DNA of 21,961 nucleotides from Candidatus Zixiibacteriota bacterium (GCA_014730285.1 WJIM01000165.1:1-21961); one strand, 5' to 3'. Numbered from the stretch's first letter, positions 7,657 through 15,320 are shown. Notes: generated by a model not told the origin, from the sequence alone. A program made the numbers and translations.

Positions 7657-7893
7657 ATGTCAATCGAATCTAGAGTCAGGGATATTATTGTTGAGCAGTT
7701 GGGAGTGAATCCTGAGCAGGTTACACCTGAAGCCACTTTTGTAGATGATCTGGGAGCAGATTCTCTGGACACTGTAGAATTGGTGATGGCTCTGGAAGAG
7801 GAGTTCGGTCTGGAAATTCCCGATGAGGAAGCGGAAAAGATCGGCTCTGTCAAGGATGCAATAGGTTACATCGAATCACACAGTTCGGAGTAA
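7657..7893 (+). CDS. acpP: Acyl carrier protein
   Basis: This is a 78-residue acidic carrier protein that shuttles growing acyl chains. The phosphopantetheine attachment Ser36 is in GADSLDTVE. The surrounding helices (LGVNPEQV, FVDDLGADSLD, LEEEFGLEIPDEEAEKI) match AcpP closely. The start at ATG 7657 is fixed by the perfect AGGAGG upstream. It is separated from fabG by 33 bases and from fabF by a single base, the usual fabG-acpP-fabF order. Confidence 0.98.
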   Translation: MSIESRVRDIIVEQLGVNPEQVTPEATFVDDLGADSLDTVELVMALEEEFGLEIPDEEAEKIGSVKDAIGYIESHSSE

Positions 7894-7894
7894 A

Positions 7895-9136
7895 ATGGAT
7901 TTAAAACGTTGTGTAATAACCGGAATAGGGCCCGTATCGCCAATCGGTACGGGTAAAGATAATTTTTGGAATTCTCTTAAAAATGGGGTATCGGGAGTAC
8001 GCAAGGTTACCAGATTCGATATCAGTCCCTACTCCTCACAGGTCGCCGCAGAGGTGCCCGATTTTGAAGTCACCGATTATATGGATAAGAAAGTGGCCCG
8101 GCGCAGCGATCTGGTCCAACAGTTCTCTGTGGCCGCAACCAGAATTGCTCTTGAAGATGCCGGTCTTGATCTTGAAAAGATCAATAAAGAAACGGTGGGA
8201 GTCATCTACGGTTCCGGAGTGGGCGGAATAGCCACTTTCGAAAACCAGATTAGTGTGCTTTTGAATAAAGGGCCTAATCGGGTCTCGCCCTTTTTCATAC
8301 CGATGATGATAGCGGATATGACCGCAGGGCTGGTGGCTTTGACATTCGGACTCAAGGGACCGAATTATGCCACCCTTTCGGCCTGTGCCTCATCTTCCAA
8401 TGCCATAGCGGATGCCTGCCAGTTGATCCGTACCGGTGATGCCGAACTTATGGTTGCGGGCGGAGCCGAGGCCGCGGTTACCCCGGCCTCCTATGCCGGT
8501 TTTTGCGCGGCCAAGGCCATCTCCACACGCAATGACGAACCGGAAAAAGCCTCACGTCCGTTTGACGAGGGGCGCGATGGCTTTGTTATCGGTGAAGGCG
8601 CCTGTAGCCTGATACTGGAAAGCCTGGAGCATGCCCAAAAGCGCGGCGCTCATATTTATGCCGAGCTGATAGGTGCAGGATTGTCCTGCGATGCGTATCA
8701 CATAACCGCTCCCGCCCCCGGTGGTGAGGGCGCGGCCAGGGCTATGCAGGCAGCGATCAGAAATGCCGGAATTTCCCCCGATGATGTGAATTATATCAAC
8801 ACTCACGGCACCTCCACCGATTTGGGCGATATTGCCGAGACAGAGGCAATCAAGACTGTTTTCGGAGAAAAAGCGTATAAGATCCCGGCCAATTCAACCA
8901 AATCCATGATCGGCCATCTGCTTGGAGCGGCAGGCGCTATGGAAACCGCGACAGTCTGCCTTTCGATGGAAGACAATTATCTGCATCCAACGATCAATCT
9001 GGAAAATCCGGATGAAAAATGCGATTTGGATTATGTTGCGCTGGAAGGCCGTGATCACGAGGTGAACTGCGCTATAAGCAATTCCTTTGGATTTGGCGGC
9101 CATAATGTCAGCCTGGCTCTGAAAAAAATCGGTTAA
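7895..9136 (+). CDS. fabF: 3-oxoacyl-ACP synthase II (FabF)
   Basis: This is a 413-residue elongating condensing enzyme joining malonyl-ACP to acyl-ACP. The catalytic Cys164 is in SACASSSNA and the histidines are in THGTSTDLGD (His304) and GHLLGAAGA (His341). Lys336 is in NSTKSMIG. The C-terminal NSFGFGGHNVSLAL is typical. Length is normal for FabF. FabB is less likely given the acpP-fabF-rnc context. The gene starts one base after the acpP stop. Confidence 0.97.
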   Translation: MDLKRCVITGIGPVSPIGTGKDNFWNSLKNGVSGVRKVTRFDISPYSSQVAAEVPDFEVTDYMDKKVARRSDLVQQFSVAATRIALEDAGLDLEKINKETVGVIYGSGVGGIATFENQISVLLNKGPNRVSPFFIPMMIADMTAGLVALTFGLKGPNYATLSACASSSNAIADACQLIRTGDAELMVAGGAEAAVTPASYAGFCAAKAISTRNDEPEKASRPFDEGRDGFVIGEGACSLILESLEHAQKRGAHIYAELIGAGLSCDAYHITAPAPGGEGAARAMQAAIRNAGISPDDVNYINTHGTSTDLGDIAETEAIKTVFGEKAYKIPANSTKSMIGHLLGAAGAMETATVCLSMEDNYLHPTINLENPDEKCDLDYVALEGRDHEVNCAISNSFGFGGHNVSLALKKIG

Positions 9137-9154
9137 ACCAGGTGTTATGAAAAA

Positions 9155-9946
9155 ATGTCAGCTTTCAGTTTTCTTGGTTTTGGTTCACGAATACCCGCCC
9201 ATTTTCTGAAGAAAAGGACTTTAAACAAAATTCAGGAAGAACTCGGACACAAATTCAAACGGCCCGAACTCCTGGCCGAGGCTCTTTCCCACAGGTCTTA
9301 TACACAGACAGACCCAAAGGCCCCCTTTCCATCCTACGAACGGCTTGAATTTCTGGGCGACTCTGTCCTGGGAATGGTGGTGGCCGATTCGCTATTCAGA
9401 AAATTCGGCGATCTGGGGGAGGGAGAACTAACCAAAACCAAGGCTATACTGGTAAATGTGCATACATTGGCCCGTATCTCCCGCCTTATCGGCCTCAATA
9501 AGGCGGTTAAGCTCTCCCAGGAAGAGGAACGGGCCGGGGGCAGGGAACGCAATTCGATAATTGCCGACTGCCTGGAGGCGGTGATCGGGGCTATTTTCCT
9601 CGATGCCGGCATTCGCGCCGCCCGCAAATTCATAAATGCACATTTTCTCAAAAATATGGTTGACATAATGAACGATCAATCCCTACGTAATTATAAAGGC
9701 GAGCTTCTGGAACTGGTTCAGGCCAAATCTATTCTTTCGCCTCGTTACGAGATTCTAAAGACCGAGGGCCCCGACCACATGAAAAAATTCACCGTGGGGG
9801 TTTACCTTGGCAACAAGAAAATCGGCAACGGGCACGGCCTGAATAAGAAAGAGGCGGAACAGAATGCGGCCAAAAAGGGACTTGGAAAGCTTGCCAAAAT
9901 AAACAAGCAAAATCTGAATTTCTTTCATAAACTGGAGGAAAAGTGA
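9155..9946 (+). CDS. rnc: Ribonuclease III
   Basis: This is a 263-residue double-strand-specific endoribonuclease for rRNA and mRNA processing. The signature ERLEFLGDS (62-70) carries acidic metal ligands, with the second acidic pair in DCLEAVIGAIFLD (138-150). A double-stranded RNA-binding domain occupies about 178-248, ending in NKKEAEQNAAKKGL. The first 22 or so residues form a basic N-terminal extension compared with shorter homologues. The ATG at 9155 has an AGGTG upstream. An ATG at 9147 is in another frame. The acpP-fabF-rnc order is common in bacteria. The stop overlaps the etfB start. Confidence 0.96.
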   Translation: MSAFSFLGFGSRIPAHFLKKRTLNKIQEELGHKFKRPELLAEALSHRSYTQTDPKAPFPSYERLEFLGDSVLGMVVADSLFRKFGDLGEGELTKTKAILVNVHTLARISRLIGLNKAVKLSQEEERAGGRERNSIIADCLEAVIGAIFLDAGIRAARKFINAHFLKNMVDIMNDQSLRNYKGELLELVQAKSILSPRYEILKTEGPDHMKKFTVGVYLGNKKIGNGHGLNKKEAEQNAAKKGLGKLAKINKQNLNFFHKLEEK

Positions 9947-10728
9947 AAATTGTAGTACTCGTTAAACAGGTACCTGAAATCGCTCTTGTGAATGTGGACG
10001 AGAGCTCCGGCAAGGTAGAATATCCACAGGGTCCGGGCGTTATCAACCCCTTCGACTCTTATGCGATCGAAGAAGCCCTCAAAATCAAGGAAAAAGACGG
10101 CGCGGAAACCGTTGCCATCAGTGTCGGCGGCAAGCAAAGCGAGGTTGCTTTAAAAGAGGCGCTTTCGCTTGGAATCGACAAGGCCGTTCTGGTTTCTGAT
10201 CCGCTCTTTGAAAATTCGGATAATCAGGCTGTGGCGAAGATTCTGGCGGCGGCCCTGAAAAAAATGGGAGAGTTCGACCTTGTTTTGGGCGGCAAGCAGG
10301 CGATTGATTCGGACGATGCCATGGTTCCGGCGGCGCTGGCGGCACATCTGGGAACCGCTCAAGCCATGTTCGTGCGTAAAATAACAGAAATATCCGACAG
10401 CTCGATTACGCTCGAGAGAACTACCGAGGACGGTCACGATGTGGTTGAAGTCGGTCTTCCGGCCGTACTCTCTGTCGTTAAAGAGATTAATGAACCTCGT
10501 CTGCCCTCGCTTAAGGGCAAGATGAAGGCCAAGAAGGCTACAATCGAGCAGTTTTCGGCAGCCGATCTCGGCCTTGACGGTGAAGGCGTGGGTGAGAAGT
10601 CGCCCTCGAAGACAGAGAAAGCTTCCAATCCCCCGCCCCGGCCCGCGGGCGAAATGATCGAGGGGGAGACACCGGAAGAGATAGCGGACAAATTATTCAA
10701 GAAGCTTCGAGAAGATCAGGTTATTTAA
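9943..10728 (+). CDS. etfB: Electron transfer flavoprotein beta subunit (no alpha subunit beside it)
   Basis: This is a 261-residue ETF beta subunit, which with the alpha subunit carries electrons from acyl-CoA and other dehydrogenases to the quinone pool or, in bifurcating systems, to ferredoxin. Visible family features are the N-terminal MKIVVLVKQVPE, INPFDSYAIEEALKIKE (34-50), LVLGGKQAIDSDDAMV (113-128), and the signature region LPAVLSVVKEINEPRLPSLK (172-191) ending in GKMKAKK. The C-terminal tail PEEIADKLFKKLREDQVI is the usual end, so the protein is complete. The start is a GTG overlapping the rnc stop as GTGA, with GGAGG at 9934-9938. The partner etfA normally follows directly, but here a terminator does. 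Confidence 0.93.
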   Translation: MKIVVLVKQVPEIALVNVDESSGKVEYPQGPGVINPFDSYAIEEALKIKEKDGAETVAISVGGKQSEVALKEALSLGIDKAVLVSDPLFENSDNQAVAKILAAALKKMGEFDLVLGGKQAIDSDDAMVPAALAAHLGTAQAMFVRKITEISDSSITLERTTEDGHDVVEVGLPAVLSVVKEINEPRLPSLKGKMKAKKATIEQFSAADLGLDGEGVGEKSPSKTEKASNPPPRPAGEMIEGETPEEIADKLFKKLREDQVI

Positions 10729-10736
10729 ATTACCCG

Positions 10737-10765
10737 CCGGCAGCCACAGCGTTGCCGGTTTTTTT
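10737..10765 (+). terminator. Rho-independent terminator after etfB
   Basis: CCGGCA (10737-10742) pairs with TGCCGG (10753-10758) around a 10-base loop and is followed directly by seven Ts (10759-10765). It starts eight bases after the etfB stop and closes the lipid operon. Confidence 0.9.
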
Positions 10766-10791
10766 ATGGGATTCTGATCTTTTCCTGCCCG

Positions 10792-10808
10792 GGCGCAGTT
10801 TTTGCGCC
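10792..10808. repeat. GC hairpin downstream of the etfB terminator
   Basis: GGCGCA (10792-10797) pairs with TGCGCC (10803-10808) around a five-base T-rich loop, and outer CCG/CGG bases extend the stem imperfectly. There is no T tract after it on the plus strand. It may be a back-up RNA structure or a remnant of a palindromic element. Confidence 0.5.
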
Positions 10809-10888
10809 GGAGATGGGAACATAAATGCACATTAAAAGTGTTATAAATATATGAGAATTGTGCTTTTATAAGATTTTCAATTTTAAAC

Positions 10889-10917
10889 TTGACAATTTAT
10901 TGCATGGCATGTATTTT
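10889..10917 (+). promoter_or_regulatory. Promoter for the exported-protein/regulator unit
   Basis: TTGACA (10889-10894) and TATTTT (10912-10917) are exactly 17 bases apart. The next gene on this strand starts at 11005 with GGAGGA at 10993-10998, giving a leader of about 80 bases. The surrounding gap 10766-10992 shows nothing else besides the hairpin near 10800. Confidence 0.6.
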
Positions 10918-11004
10918 TAAAACGGATAGGTATGCCCAAATCCATCGGGGCCTGCCTTATCTCAATCCCAACTGAATATTTTGATTTTATCTGGAGGAAG
11001 ATAA

Positions 11005-11346
11005 ATGAGTTTACCAAGGTTATGCAGCCTTGTGATTGTGGCCTTAATTGCCGTGATTCTATGGTCCACCCCGGCAGGTGCATTAGACCATCCCTGGGAT
11101 GGTACCAAGCTGACCGATACGGCCTTTGTTTCGTCATCAGGACCCAATGGGGATCCAACTGATGGCAATACCGATGATGGTCAGGAGTCGGTCTCCAAGA
11201 ATTGGTACGGCTGGTTCTCAAACTGGCTGAACGGACTGTTCGGCGGCAATGATGTCGAGAAGAATGAAGAGGAGCACAAGAGCAGGGAAACCGATAGCAA
11301 GTCAAGAAAAAATGACTTGACTCAAAAGAAACTGTTTAGACGATAA
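11005..11346 (+). CDS. Small exported protein of unknown function
   Basis: This is a 113-residue protein I do not recognise. Residues 1-26 form a clear signal peptide, with a positive N-terminus, a hydrophobic core (CSLVIVALIAVILW) and an AGA cleavage site before LDHPW. The mature part of about 87 residues has three zones. The first is a Gly/Asp/Ser-rich flexible stretch (40-62). The second is an aromatic, probably amphipathic block NWYGWFSNWLNGLFGG (66-81). The third is a highly charged Lys/Glu/Arg tail (82-113). No cysteine remains after cleavage. The start is secure: GGAGGA lies seven bases before the ATG and a strong promoter lies upstream. The TPR/sigma-54 regulator follows 21 bases later with no terminator between, so they are very likely co-transcribed. 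It could be a signal, membrane-active or envelope-stress protein; none of these is shown. Confidence 0.8.
   Translation: MSLPRLCSLVIVALIAVILWSTPAGALDHPWDGTKLTDTAFVSSSGPNGDPTDGNTDDGQESVSKNWYGWFSNWLNGLFGGNDVEKNEEEHKSRETDSKSRKNDLTQKKLFRR
11298..11319 (+). repeat. Inverted repeat at the end of the small exported-protein gene
   Basis: CAAGTCA (11298-11304) and TGACTTG (11313-11319) form a perfect 7-bp stem with an A-rich eight-base loop, 49-70 bases before the regulator start. It lies in coding sequence. It could be an operator, an attenuating RNA structure, or chance. A TTGACT (11317-11322) with GATAAT (11342-11347) at a long 19-base spacing could be a weak internal promoter. Confidence 0.4.
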
Positions 11347-11367
11347 TTAATTTAATTTGATAGGACT

Positions 11368-14310
11368 ATGAATCCACACCTCTCGAACAGGAAGCGGGTT
11401 GTCCTTGATGAGTTAAACCAAATCGAGTTACTTGTCATACAGGGCAAATTGAGTCAGGCCAGGACAATACTGGCCGCTCAGATAGATAGCTACGCCCGTG
11501 AACCTGATTCCATAAAGGCCGAACTCGATTATTATCAGGCATTGATCCAGCATGCTGAGCTAAGCTACGACAAAGCTCTGAAAAGTTCCCTCTCTTCCTT
11601 CGAATATTATAGATCAACATCAGACAATAAAAAAATCGGTCGGCTTCAAAAGCTAATAGCCCGAATTCAAATGGATATGGGCAGCCTGCCGGAGGCAGAA
11701 CAGACTTATCACGACTGTCTTGCAACCTGGAGGCGCATAAAAGACCGCACCGGTATCTTCGAATGTCAGAACCGTCTGGCGCAAATCAAATTCATTCTGG
11801 GCGATTATGAAGCCTCTGCCGAATATCTGTTAAGGGCGATTGAAAGCTTCCAGGCCTCGGCCAAAAATGATCTCAATGCCGAGATTACTCTGAAGAGGTA
11901 TCATGGTAACCTGGCCCGTATTTATATTCTCACCGGAAACTGGAGCGAGGCCGAAAGGCTGCTGAGAGAGTGTGTAGAACATAACAGGAAAAACAAGGTA
12001 ACCGATTCTTTGATTCGTAACCTTCTCTCTCTCGGGTATCTGGGTATTCGTATTCGTGACCAGAGGCTTTGCGAGGATTGCTTCGCCGAAGTCAAATCGC
12101 TTCTGGATTCCACCCAGCTTCCTCGTGAAGAAGGCATTCTTTATGAGTATCTGGGCGAATACTATACTGAATTCAATAAATTCGATCTGGCGCTTCAGGC
12201 CTTTAATGCGGCTTTGAAGATTTCGAGCAAGATGCCTTCGAATAACACCCTGTATTCGCAGACTCTTCGCAGGCGGGCAGAGCTTTATCTGGCAACCGCC
12301 CGTTACGATCTGGCCTATAAGGATGCTTTGGAGGCTCATAAGGCCGCGGAAAAAGTGGGAGAGAGTGTTGAGGTGGCTGCCAGCCTCAAGGTGCTGGCCC
12401 TGGCCTCCTCGGTGCATCGCGCCGGTAACGATAAAACCGATTATTTCAATGAGGCCGAGAAGGCGTTTTCCACCCTGGGTGAGAAATATGAGATTGCCCG
12501 GATGCATCTGGCCTTTTCGAGTATCGAGATTGACGATAATGACTTAGCCAAACTCGAATGGTGTCGGAATCATCTGCGTGAAGCCCGTCAGCTCTTCAAA
12601 GAGCTGGAAGCCGGTTATTATTCTGCCGTTTGCAGCCTGATCGAGGCTGAGCTTAATTACAGAAACTCCGAGTTCGACCGTGCTTTCAGCGCAATCGCCG
12701 CTGCCGAAGAATACTTCGATGAGTCCGGAAACGAGGATGATATCAATGCGGTTCACGGCCTTAGAAGAAAGATCGAAGCGGGGATGCTGGAGATTGCGAC
12801 CTCGGATGCCAATGAATACAATCTGGTCCGCTCGATCATAGAACCCGGAGAATATGTTAAACTGCGGCAGGCGGATTTGAATTATACTCTGCAGTTTCTG
12901 GCGGAACGTGTTTTTGCGGATACCGCTTTCATCGGCTTATGGGATTCGGCAAAGAAAGATTTCACCCCTCTTGCCCAGTATGAGTTCGATCTTGAGAAGC
13001 TCGGGGATTTGAAAAAGGTCTTGAACTATACGGGGATTCGTCCCGGTAATTTGAAGCCTTATTATATAACCGCTCCCTATCAATCCTCCAACGGCAGTGC
13101 GGAGATCTTCAACTCGTTCAAAGATGCGGGAAGTATAATTTTGATCCCCATGGATCTGGGAGCGCAGAAATCCGCCATAATATTCCTGCAGAGAAACACT
13201 GATTCCGAGAAGACCGGGTTTTTCAGCAATACCGATTTGAATCTCTCGATTGCATTTTCCGATATTCTGGCTTTCAGGGCTGTGGAGGAAGAAAAGGACA
13301 ACCTTGAAAAGGATAATTTCAGGCTGCGTACTCAGCTCGAGGACCGATGCGCCTTTCCGAATATAATCACCGCTAATAAAAGCATGCTCAAGATGCTGGA
13401 GAAGGTGATTCAGGTTAAAGACTCACCGATTTCGATCCTGATTCAGGGAGAAACCGGCAGCGGCAAGGATTTGCTGGCCAAGACAATTCACTATAACTCT
13501 GTGCGTAAGGAAAAGAGATTTATCTCGGTGAATTGTGCCGCACTCCCTGAGACATTGCTTGAGAGCGAATTATTCGGATATAATAAGGGCGCCTTCACCG
13601 GGGCAGACCGTGATCGTGCAGGACTTTTCGAGGAAGCCGACGGCGGCACATTTTTCCTGGACGAAATCGGCGAAATGCCCCTCTCGATTCAGGCCAAGCT
13701 CCTGAGAGTGCTTGAGGACCAGGAGGTTGTCCGTCTGGGTGATACGCGGGGGCGCAAGGTCGATGTACGTCTGCTTTCTGCCACCAACAGTGATCTGAAG
13801 GAGATGATGAACGAGGGACGATTCCGCCAGGACCTGTATTACCGTCTTTCGGCCATGCAGCTTAGAATACCGCCTCTGAGAGAGCGAAAGGATGACATCC
13901 CCCTTCTGTTCAATCATTTCCTGGAAAGATATGACTCCAATGTCACTATTGATCCGGAAGTCCAGCAGATATTCATCTCTTTCTCATGGCCAGGAAATGT
14001 GCGTGAGCTGGACAACGAGATAAAGAAGATGGTTTTGCTTTCGGGCGATCGCAGGAGAATCACGACTGACCTTCTTTCGAGGAAGTTCTTTAAGGATTCC
14101 GATAATCGCAGGGAGCTCGATCTTCCCGAAATAGAAAATTTCGGCGGCGGTTTTACGCTTTATGATTATATTTCCATGTTCGAGAAGAAATATATAAAGG
14201 AAGCCCTTTCCAAGAATCGATGGGTGAAAAAGCATGCCGCCAATGCTCTCGGTATTCCGGAATCGACCCTGCGGCTTAAAATAAAAGAGTATAAGATTTC
14301 CAAAGAGTAG
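11368..14310 (+). CDS. Sigma-54-dependent transcriptional activator with TPR array and GAF-like domain
   Basis: This is a 980-residue enhancer-binding protein with an unusual input half. Residues 1 to about 470 are all-helical with repeated TPR-type pairs (for example around 104-120, 145-165, 190-205, 257-285, 300-325). Residues about 495-640 resemble a GAF-type sensor domain, followed by a short coiled linker. The AAA+ sigma-54 domain (about 665-905) has Walker A GETGSGKD (694-701), the sigma-54 contact loop GAFTGA (741-746), Walker B GGTFFLDE (759-766) and the RFRQDLYYRL region (818-827). A Fis-type helix-turn-helix (about 940-975) binds DNA. There is no receiver domain, so it is not a classical response regulator. 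Activation presumably comes through TPR or GAF binding of a protein, peptide or small ligand. It follows the small exported-protein gene by 21 bases. Confidence 0.93.
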   Translation: MNPHLSNRKRVVLDELNQIELLVIQGKLSQARTILAAQIDSYAREPDSIKAELDYYQALIQHAELSYDKALKSSLSSFEYYRSTSDNKKIGRLQKLIARIQMDMGSLPEAEQTYHDCLATWRRIKDRTGIFECQNRLAQIKFILGDYEASAEYLLRAIESFQASAKNDLNAEITLKRYHGNLARIYILTGNWSEAERLLRECVEHNRKNKVTDSLIRNLLSLGYLGIRIRDQRLCEDCFAEVKSLLDSTQLPREEGILYEYLGEYYTEFNKFDLALQAFNAALKISSKMPSNNTLYSQTLRRRAELYLATARYDLAYKDALEAHKAAEKVGESVEVAASLKVLALASSVHRAGNDKTDYFNEAEKAFSTLGEKYEIARMHLAFSSIEIDDNDLAKLEWCRNHLREARQLFKELEAGYYSAVCSLIEAELNYRNSEFDRAFSAIAAAEEYFDESGNEDDINAVHGLRRKIEAGMLEIATSDANEYNLVRSIIEPGEYVKLRQADLNYTLQFLAERVFADTAFIGLWDSAKKDFTPLAQYEFDLEKLGDLKKVLNYTGIRPGNLKPYYITAPYQSSNGSAEIFNSFKDAGSIILIPMDLGAQKSAIIFLQRNTDSEKTGFFSNTDLNLSIAFSDILAFRAVEEEKDNLEKDNFRLRTQLEDRCAFPNIITANKSMLKMLEKVIQVKDSPISILIQGETGSGKDLLAKTIHYNSVRKEKRFISVNCAALPETLLESELFGYNKGAFTGADRDRAGLFEEADGGTFFLDEIGEMPLSIQAKLLRVLEDQEVVRLGDTRGRKVDVRLLSATNSDLKEMMNEGRFRQDLYYRLSAMQLRIPPLRERKDDIPLLFNHFLERYDSNVTIDPEVQQIFISFSWPGNVRELDNEIKKMVLLSGDRRRITTDLLSRKFFKDSDNRRELDLPEIENFGGGFTLYDYISMFEKKYIKEALSKNRWVKKHAANALGIPESTLRLKIKEYKISKE

Positions 14311-14332
14311 AAAATCCTTGATTAAATTTGAA

Positions 14333-14366
14333 AAGTCCGGCGCAGAAATTGCCCCGGGCTTTTTTT
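14333..14366 (+). terminator. Rho-independent terminator after the sigma-54 activator
   Basis: The arm 14333-14344 pairs with 14350-14361 over 12 positions, with one G-U pair and one mismatch. The loop is GAAAT, and the second arm runs into seven Ts (14360-14366). It starts 23 bases after the stop codon. Confidence 0.85.
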
Positions 14367-14524
14367 GTTGTCTTTCATGGTCTTACGAAAACCTCGCTTT
14401 AAATGCCGACATCCCTCGCAGAATTTGCGATTTAAGCCCGTTTTAATCTTTTCCAGATAATACTTGCGATCTTTTCTAAGTTGTTGTAAATTCACGGTTT
14501 GAGGTATTTCTTCAATATTTCAAA

Positions 14525-14540
14525 TTGGCATGATATTTGT
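14525..14540 (+). promoter_or_regulatory. Sigma-54-like -24/-12 element upstream of the lipoate ligase-family gene
   Basis: TTGGCATGATATTTGT resembles the sigma-54 consensus TGGCAC-N5-TTGC. The GG and the second dinucleotide have the right 10-base spacing, but the -12 pair is GT instead of GC. The start of transcription would be near 14552, ahead of the GTG at 14565. Directly upstream lies the gene of a sigma-54 activator. A sigma-70 reading (TTGCGA near 14464 with TAAATT 17 bases on) is also possible. A 5-bp hairpin, TCGCA/TGCGA, is at 14416-14430; nothing else is evident in 14367-14524. Confidence 0.35.
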
Positions 14541-14564
14541 ATCGTATATTAGGCGTAAGCTATT

Positions 14565-15320
14565 GTGAATAAAAGAGAAATCTGTCATTTCCTGGCAACT
14601 TTCGGGCGCTCGGGAGAATTCAATATGGAATTCGACCGCAAGCTTCTGCAAAAGGCCGGTTTAGATGGCAGGGAAGAATTCTTCAGAATTTACACCTGGA
14701 ATCCCCCTGCTGTCTCGCTTGGCAAAAATCAGGATTCAGACAGAGTATTGGATACGGAATACCTCACAAAGGCGGGGGTCACTGTCGTAAAGAGGCCTAC
14801 CGGTGGCCGGGCCATTTACCATAAAAACGATGTTTGTATATCATTGGCGGGTATTCTGCATGACAAGAACGCCGGCGGAATTACTGCCAAAGAAATATAT
14901 AATAGGTTTGCGGAAATACTAAAACTGTTCTTTGAAAACCTCAGAACAAAAACGGTGCTGGCCCGCGGGCCGAGGCTGTCCGGAGATCACAGGAGCGGAA
15001 TCGGAAAACTCCCGTGCTTTTTGAGCGCCACTCCCTACGAGCTTCTGGCTTCTGGCAAAAAGATATCCGGAATTGCCCTCTATGTAGGCAAGGACAGATT
15101 TCTGGTTCAGTCTTCGATCAGGATTTCGCCGCATTCGGTGGATGATTTCGAGTATTTCAGGGGTTTGGTAAAGGATGAGTCTGTGCTTGCTAACATTACC
15201 TCCCTCGAAGAAGAGACGGATCGAAGGTTTTCAGAGGATGAATTGGAGAAAGCTCTGTCGAAAGCTTTATCGGCAGGCAAAGGATATTACGTAATAAACA
15301 TAGATGAAGGTGAGATTTGA
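14565..15320 (+). CDS. Lipoate-protein ligase A / octanoyltransferase (LipM-like) family protein
   Basis: This is a 251-residue cytosolic enzyme of the biotin/lipoate A/B ligase fold, attaching lipoyl or octanoyl groups to E2 or GcvH domains. Family features are EFNMEFDRKLL near the start, KRPTGGRAIYH (76-86, replacing the more usual RRxGGGAVxH) and GKKISGIALY (164-173), which holds the conserved lysine. Cys151 in LPCFLSATPYEL sits where LipM-type octanoyltransferases carry their catalytic cysteine, and the protein lacks the extra C-terminal domain of E. coli LplA. I therefore lean to LipM-like transferase over ATP-dependent ligase. The start is a GTG at 14565. An in-frame stop lies just upstream, and the conserved motif begins about 15 residues in. 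It stands alone after a terminator. Confidence 0.82.
   Translation: MNKREICHFLATFGRSGEFNMEFDRKLLQKAGLDGREEFFRIYTWNPPAVSLGKNQDSDRVLDTEYLTKAGVTVVKRPTGGRAIYHKNDVCISLAGILHDKNAGGITAKEIYNRFAEILKLFFENLRTKTVLARGPRLSGDHRSGIGKLPCFLSATPYELLASGKKISGIALYVGKDRFLVQSSIRISPHSVDDFEYFRGLVKDESVLANITSLEEETDRRFSEDELEKALSKALSAGKGYYVINIDEGEI

Noticed and set aside
9147..9149. ATG eight bases before the rnc start as an alternative start
   Set aside because: It is in a different frame from the RNase III coding sequence.
10792..10808. Hairpin as a second rho-independent terminator
   Set aside because: There is no T tract after the stem on the plus strand, and the terminator at 10737-10765 already ends the operon.
10903..10920. 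TGGCATGTATTTTTA as a sigma-54 promoter before the exported-protein gene
   Set aside because: The -12 GC dinucleotide is absent (TA at that spacing), while a near-consensus sigma-70 promoter overlaps it.
10932..11162. Alternative 76-codon ORF overlapping the small exported-protein gene
   Set aside because: It occupies another frame of the same DNA. The 11005 gene has a clear signal peptide and a better ribosome binding site (GGAGGA at 7 bases).
14416..14430. TCGCA/TGCGA inverted repeat as a terminator or regulatory RNA
   Set aside because: The stem is only five base pairs with no T tract. It could be an operator but nothing independent supports that.
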